64,000 nucleotides of DNA from Sphingopyxis panaciterrae (lineage in GTDB: Bacteria; Pseudomonadota; Alphaproteobacteria; Sphingomonadales; Sphingomonadaceae): NCBI RefSeq assembly GCF_011762125.1, contig NZ_JAASQN010000001.1, positions 248,001 to 312,000 on the forward strand. Direction: 5' to 3'. Positions 60,227-64,000 of this stretch are shown here, one piece after another (position 1 is the stretch's first letter; the number at the start of each line of letters is the position of its first letter). The position numbers and the translations under genes are program-made. Under the pieces are notes generated by a model, which did not search any database, was not told the origin of the DNA, and saw nothing but the letters and a program-made list of their open reading frames with translations.

Positions 60227-61465
60227 ATGTCGATTCTCCGTCCATTTCTCTCCCGCGTCATCCGCCACGGCCAGTTGACCGTTGTTGCCCCCGACGGGTC
60301 GCAGGAAATATTCGGTGCCCCCGCACCGGGTTTCCCCGACGTCACGCTGCACTTCGCGACCCGCCGCGGCATGCGCCGCATCGTCCTCGATCCGCGCCTT
60401 GGCGCCGCCGAATCCTTCATGGACGGCGATATGCGGATCGTGGAAGGCGACATCATGCAGCTGATCGCGCTGATCCGCATGAACACGGCGTGGGATCGCG
60501 GCGGCAAGCTCGACGACAAGACCGTCGTCGGCGAATGGATCGATTGGGTGAAGACGCGGCTCAATTCGATCAACCGGCGGCGCCAGTCGCGTGCCAATGT
60601 CGCGCATCATTACGACATCGGCAACGACCTCTACCGGCTCTTCCTCGACACCGATATGCAATATAGCTGCGCCTATTGGCCGCGCCCCGACATGACGCTC
60701 GAAGAGGCGCAGGAGGCGAAGAAGGCGCATATCGCGGCGAAGCTGGCGCTCGCGCCGGGGCAGCGGGTGCTCGACATCGGCTGCGGCTGGGGCGGGATGG
60801 CGATCACGCTCGCGAAGCTCGAACAGGTCGAGGTGCTGGGGATCACCCTGTCGGAAGAACAGCTCGCGCTCGCGCGGCAGCGCGCCGAGGCGGCGGGGGT
60901 CGCCGACCGCGTGACCTTCGAACTCATCGACTATCGCGACCTTGCGGTGCGCGCGCCCGGAGGTTTCGACCGCATCGTGTCGGTCGGCATGTTCGAACAT
61001 GTCGGCGCCGCCAATTTCGACACCTTCTTCCGCGCCGCCGCGAACCTGATGACCGCCGATGGCGTCATGCTGCTCCACACGATCGGCCGCTTCGGCAAGC
61101 CGGGCGCGACCGATGCCTTCACGCGCAAATATATCTTCCCCGGCGGCTATATCCCCGCGCTCAGCGAAACGCTGGCGGCGAGCGAGAAAAGCCGTCTGAT
61201 CGCGACCGATGTCGAGACGCTGCGGTTGCATTATGCGCTGACCCTGCGCCAATGGTATGCGCGGACGCTCGCGCATGAGGCACAGATCGTGGCGATGATG
61301 GGCGACCGCTTCTTTCGTATGTGGACCTTCTACCTCGCGGGTGCGACCGCGGCGTTCGAAAGCGGCGGGATGGGCAATTATCAGATCCAGTTCGCGCGCA
61401 GCCGCCACGCGCTGCCGCTCACCCGCGACTATCTGGGCGAAGCCGAAGGGCGTTACGCGGGATAG
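60227..61465 (+). CDS. cfa: Cyclopropane-fatty-acyl-phospholipid synthase-type methyltransferase
   Basis: A 412-residue SAM enzyme that would methylenate cis double bonds of membrane phospholipid acyl chains. Family marks: AHHYDIGNDLYRLFLDTDMQYSCAY (lipid-site start), the SAM loop RVLDIGCGWGGMAITLAK, FDRIVSVGMFEHVG and KYIFPGGYIPAL. Length is normal (E. coli Cfa 382). It begins 41 bases after the molybdopterin gene and overlaps the convergent DUF1801 gene by 13 bases at its end. Confidence 0.93.
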   Translation: MSILRPFLSRVIRHGQLTVVAPDGSQEIFGAPAPGFPDVTLHFATRRGMRRIVLDPRLGAAESFMDGDMRIVEGDIMQLIALIRMNTAWDRGGKLDDKTVVGEWIDWVKTRLNSINRRRQSRANVAHHYDIGNDLYRLFLDTDMQYSCAYWPRPDMTLEEAQEAKKAHIAAKLALAPGQRVLDIGCGWGGMAITLAKLEQVEVLGITLSEEQLALARQRAEAAGVADRVTFELIDYRDLAVRAPGGFDRIVSVGMFEHVGAANFDTFFRAAANLMTADGVMLLHTIGRFGKPGATDAFTRKYIFPGGYIPALSETLAASEKSRLIATDVETLRLHYALTLRQWYARTLAHEAQIVAMMGDRFFRMWTFYLAGATAAFESGGMGNYQIQFARSRHALPLTRDYLGEAEGRYAG

Positions 61466-61890
61466 GTCTCGTTCATGACGTCCCAGCTCAGCGCGATGAG
61501 CCGTTCGAGGATAGCAAGGTCGACGTCGGCGAGCTTGTGCACATAAAGGCACGCCTTGCCCGTTTTATGCTTGCCGAGCTCTGCGAGCAGCGCGTCGGCT
61601 TCGCCTTGCCGCGGACCGTAATGCCCCATCAGGTAGAGCGTCATCGCCGCCTTGCGCGGGCTGAAACCCGCGCGGCACATCGTTCCCGAATGGCCGCTGT
61701 CATAGACATAGTCATAGCTGCCATAGCCGATGATCGACGGTCCCCACATCTTCGGCGCCACCCCGGTGACGCGCCGGTGGATCGCATCGACGATCGCGGC
61801 CTCGTCGCGCCGCCGCGCGTCGGGAACCGCGGCGATGAAATCGGCGACGCGGATTTCGGTCGCCTTGGTCGTGATCTCCGCTTTGCCCAT
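61453..61890 (-). CDS. DUF1801 domain protein
   Basis: A 145-residue YdhG/YjbR-like DUF1801 protein: DEAAIVDAIHRRVTGVAPKMWGPSIIGYG, the YDYVYDSGHSGTMCRAGFSPRKAAMTLYL core and a C-terminal KTGKACLYVHKLADVDL. The function of the family is unknown. ATG 61890 is preferred over a longer start at 61938. It overlaps the cfa 3' end by 13 bases on the opposite strand and lies 60 bases downstream of DUF3237. Confidence 0.9.
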   Translation of the reverse strand: MGKAEITTKATEIRVADFIAAVPDARRRDEAAIVDAIHRRVTGVAPKMWGPSIIGYGSYDYVYDSGHSGTMCRAGFSPRKAAMTLYLMGHYGPRQGEADALLAELGKHKTGKACLYVHKLADVDLAILERLIALSWDVMNETYPA

Positions 61891-61950
61891 CGCGCGTCTC
61901 CCGGCCGGCAGGATAGCGGCCATGCGCGAAGTTTCCAATCGGACGATGGT

Positions 61951-62436
61951 CTACAATAATTCGAACACGTCGTAGCGGACCGCGCCGCCGACGCTGGCGC
62001 CCAGTCCGACCGCGACGATATCGTTGAGCCACGCATAGCGTTCGTCGCCGGTTTCGAACATCGGGGTGGTGCGGAAATAGATTTCGGCGCGGTCGGCGTC
62101 GGTCTGCGGTCCGCCGCTGCGCGCATGTTTATGCGCGACCGACAGCGGGCGCAGCACGCCGCGATAGGACACATAGATCAGCGCTCCGTCATGCGTTTCG
62201 AAGGTGATCCGCGCGTCGAGCCGCAGCGTGTCATTGTCGTCGATCGTCGCCCAGTCGCCGCCGCTCGGCATGACGCGGCCGCGCAGTCGCTCGCCCTCGA
62301 CTTCGCCGCCGGTCAGCGCGGCGATCATACGGCGCCCGAAATGCGCCTTGCCGATCTGCTGCTGCGGCTCGGTGAAAGCGGCGCGGTACGAGCAAAGATA
62401 ACGGAAATCGGGCTGCTGCATCGAAAATTCCTCCAT
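61951..62436 (-). CDS. DUF3237 domain protein
   Basis: A 161-residue beta-barrel DUF3237 protein. Family marks: GRRMIAALTGGEVEGERLRGRVMPSGGDW, then the strand pairs TLRLDARITFETHDGALIYVSYRGVL and IYFRTTPMFETGDERYAWLNDIVAVG. Related proteins bind small hydrophobic or aromatic compounds, but no substrate is known. A start at 62421 (MQQPDF) is an alternative. It lies 52 bases downstream of a TonB-dependent receptor on the same strand and may share its transcript. Confidence 0.9.
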   Translation of the reverse strand: MEEFSMQQPDFRYLCSYRAAFTEPQQQIGKAHFGRRMIAALTGGEVEGERLRGRVMPSGGDWATIDDNDTLRLDARITFETHDGALIYVSYRGVLRPLSVAHKHARSGGPQTDADRAEIYFRTTPMFETGDERYAWLNDIVAVGLGASVGGAVRYDVFELL

Positions 62437-62488
62437 GGGCCGGAAAAGGGCGGGCGCGGCGGGGCAGGGGTGCCCGCCGCGCCGCCGG

Positions 62489-64000
62489 TCAGATTTTGAA
62501 CGCCACCGTCACGCCATAGGTGCGCGGCGGCGCATAAGGCGTCAGGATCTGGCGATAGGCACCGAAATAGGTGACATAGGTCGGCACCAGCTCGTCGGTC
62601 AGATTCTTGCCCCACACCGACAATTCCCACTGCTCGCCGGGCCCCGCGATGCTCAGTCGCGCGTCGAGATTCTGGTGGCTCGGCCACAATTGCTGCGGAA
62701 TGTTCGATGCCTCGAAATAGGCGTCGTCGACCCAGCTGTAATCGACGCGCAGCTTGCCCGACAGCTCGCCGAGCGGGGTTTCATATTGTCCGCCGATGTT
62801 GAACTTATGCTTGGGCGAACGCGGCAGGCGGTTGCCGGTATAGGCCTGCCCCGGGATCGTATATTCGCTGAACTTGGCGTCGAGCCAGGCATAGCTGCCG
62901 TCAAGCTGCAGCCCCTGGACCGGGCGCACCACCACCTCGACCTCGGCGCCCTTGATCTTCGCCTTCGCCGCATTGCTGACGACGACGCAGCACAATGGGA
63001 CGAGCTGCGAGACCTGAAGGTCCGAATAGTCGGTCTTGAACAGCGCGGCATTGATGCGCAGCTTGCGGTCGAACCAGTCGGTCTTGGCGCCGATTTCATA
63101 GCTCCACGCAAATTCGGGGTCATAAGGCGTCGACGCGCCCGCGGCGGTGCCCGACAGGCCCTGGAAGCCGCCGCTCTTGTACCCGCGCGCGACCGAGCCA
63201 TAGAGGAGGACGTCGTCGGTCGCCTTCCAGTTCAGCGCGAAGCGCGGCGTGAATGCCTTCCACTTCTTGGCCGCGGTCACGTCATAACCGCCCAGCGTCC
63301 CGAGCGGCGGGGGCAGCCCCGGGCCGTCGTCGCCCTTATAGCCTGCGAACCGCCCGCTCTTGCGCTCCCACGTCATGCGCGCGCCGACGGTAGCGGTCAG
63401 CGACGGGACGATCTCATAATCGAGCTGGCCGAAGATCGCGAAGCTGCGCGCATTCACCGACTGCGGGAAAATGCCGATGCCGGTGATCGCCGGGGTCGCG
63501 AAATCCTGGATCTGCCCCTGCACGCGATCGGTATTTTCCTTTAGATAATAAACGCCGGTCTGCCCGCTCAGCCGTCCGTCGAACGCGTCGAAGGCAAGGC
63601 GCAGTTCCTGGCTGAACTGCTTGTTCTTCTCGTCGCCGAAATCGGTCGATTCGATCTGGTTCGGCGGGTTGATCGGGTTGCTGAAAAAGGGCGTCTCGAA
63701 TTCGAAATCGACCTTGCGCAGCGCGGTCAGCGACGTCAGCGTCCCGAACGGCAGGTCAAGGTTCACTTCGGCTGAATAGGATTGCGTCGTCCGCTTGATC
63801 AGCCCGTCGATATAGGCGTTCACCACACGCGGGTCGGGGTTGATCCCGACGCAGTGGACGCCGCCGTCAAAGCTGGTGTCGCAATTATTGTGGCGCGGAT
63901 TGCCCTTCTGGTCCTGATGCGAGACATCGGCGCGCAGGATGATGTCGAGCGTGTCGGTCGGCACGAAACGCAGCGCGACGCGGCCCGTCGTGACGTTCTG
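62489..64000 (-). CDS. TonB-dependent receptor, C-terminal part (cut by window end)
   Basis: 504 codons of an outer-membrane TonB-dependent receptor beta-barrel, open to the right end of the window. Recognisable are RVALRFVPTDTLDIILRAD at the cut end, aromatic-rich barrel strands (NWKATDDVLLYGSVARGYKSGGF), the segment SWVDDAYFEASNIPQQ and the C-terminal VWGKNLTDELVPTYVTYFGAYRQ, PPRTYGVTVAFKI ending in a hydrophobic residue as outer-membrane barrels do. The plug and TonB box lie outside. A cysteine pair (PLCCVVV) is in a loop. Its sequence is of the sphingomonad type used for lignin aromatics, sterols or siderophores; the ligand is unknown. Confidence 0.95.
   Translation of the reverse strand, partial: QNVTTGRVALRFVPTDTLDIILRADVSHQDQKGNPRHNNCDTSFDGGVHCVGINPDPRVVNAYIDGLIKRTTQSYSAEVNLDLPFGTLTSLTALRKVDFEFETPFFSNPINPPNQIESTDFGDEKNKQFSQELRLAFDAFDGRLSGQTGVYYLKENTDRVQGQIQDFATPAITGIGIFPQSVNARSFAIFGQLDYEIVPSLTATVGARMTWERKSGRFAGYKGDDGPGLPPPLGTLGGYDVTAAKKWKAFTPRFALNWKATDDVLLYGSVARGYKSGGFQGLSGTAAGASTPYDPEFAWSYEIGAKTDWFDRKLRINAALFKTDYSDLQVSQLVPLCCVVVSNAAKAKIKGAEVEVVVRPVQGLQLDGSYAWLDAKFSEYTIPGQAYTGNRLPRSPKHKFNIGGQYETPLGELSGKLRVDYSWVDDAYFEASNIPQQLWPSHQNLDARLSIAGPGEQWELSVWGKNLTDELVPTYVTYFGAYRQILTPYAPPRTYGVTVAFKI

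Noticed and set aside
1..64000. CRISPR array, tRNA, rRNA, prophage or transposase
   Set aside because: No regularly spaced direct repeats, tRNA cloverleaf with a GTTCGAATC arm, rRNA sequence or recombinase motif was seen on reading both strands; weak or divergent examples could still be missed by eye.

Overview
The window is a high-GC (about 65%) chromosomal segment from an alphaproteobacterium, most likely a member of the Sphingomonadales and probably Sphingopyxis or a close relative. This rests on gene content and recall: a DUF1476 ATPase-inhibitor-type protein beside BolA and Grx4, a TonB-dependent receptor of the sphingomonad style, GlsB-type small membrane proteins, and intergenic palindromic repeats of kinds I associate with this group. 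Nearly all of it is ordinary coding DNA in tight operons with many 1-14 base overlaps. I saw no rRNA, tRNA, CRISPR array, prophage or transposase gene.

Left part (1-20.2 kb, minus strand): the 5' end of a probable D-2-hydroxyacid dehydrogenase, a small membrane protein and cysS. Next comes the most interesting locus, one apparent five-gene operon transcribed leftward. It encodes a secreted TPR/CHAT caspase-like protein, a CHASE2-adenylyl cyclase, a secreted FecR-like protein, a TpsB (FhaC/ShlB) outer-membrane transporter and a 3328-residue TpsA filamentous-haemagglutinin-type exoprotein. It joins a two-partner secretion system to an envelope sensor that would make cAMP and to a periplasmic caspase-fold protein.

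20.4-34.2 kb: a DUF1476/BolA/Grx4 group (energy and Fe-S metabolism). A nitric-oxide-type module follows, with a globin and a truncated haemoglobin divergent from an NsrR-like Rrf2 regulator across two NsrR-like boxes. Next are a small lipoprotein, an L,D-transpeptidase, a BlaI/BlaR pair with a textbook BlaI operator, an MBL-fold hydrolase with two uncharacterised partners, nadA, a DUF2853-OmpA fusion, a gene-poor 1.2 kb stretch that may encode a structured RNA, and two tandem GlsB paralogues.

34.4-50.5 kb: an RND efflux pair whose pump carries an extra two-helix insertion, a DUF445 protein, an NAD-dependent epimerase, pepN, a Leu/Phe-type dehydrogenase divergent from an Lrp/AsnC regulator, an Mla-like ABC lipid transporter (permease, ATPase, MCE protein, lipoprotein) and an HAD phosphatase.

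50.7-64 kb: a cystathionine gamma-synthase-family enzyme, an MHS-type MFS transporter, the overlapping lgt-midA-GNAT-pgeF operon, an acyl-CoA synthetase, a cytochrome b / Tat-lipoprotein molybdopterin oxidoreductase pair, a cyclopropane fatty acid synthase, DUF1801 and DUF3237 proteins, and the C-terminal part of a TonB-dependent receptor cut by the window end.

Five families of intergenic palindromic repeats (called A to E here) are scattered between genes. Family A, a triple-hairpin element of about 125 bp present twice, is the most distinctive.
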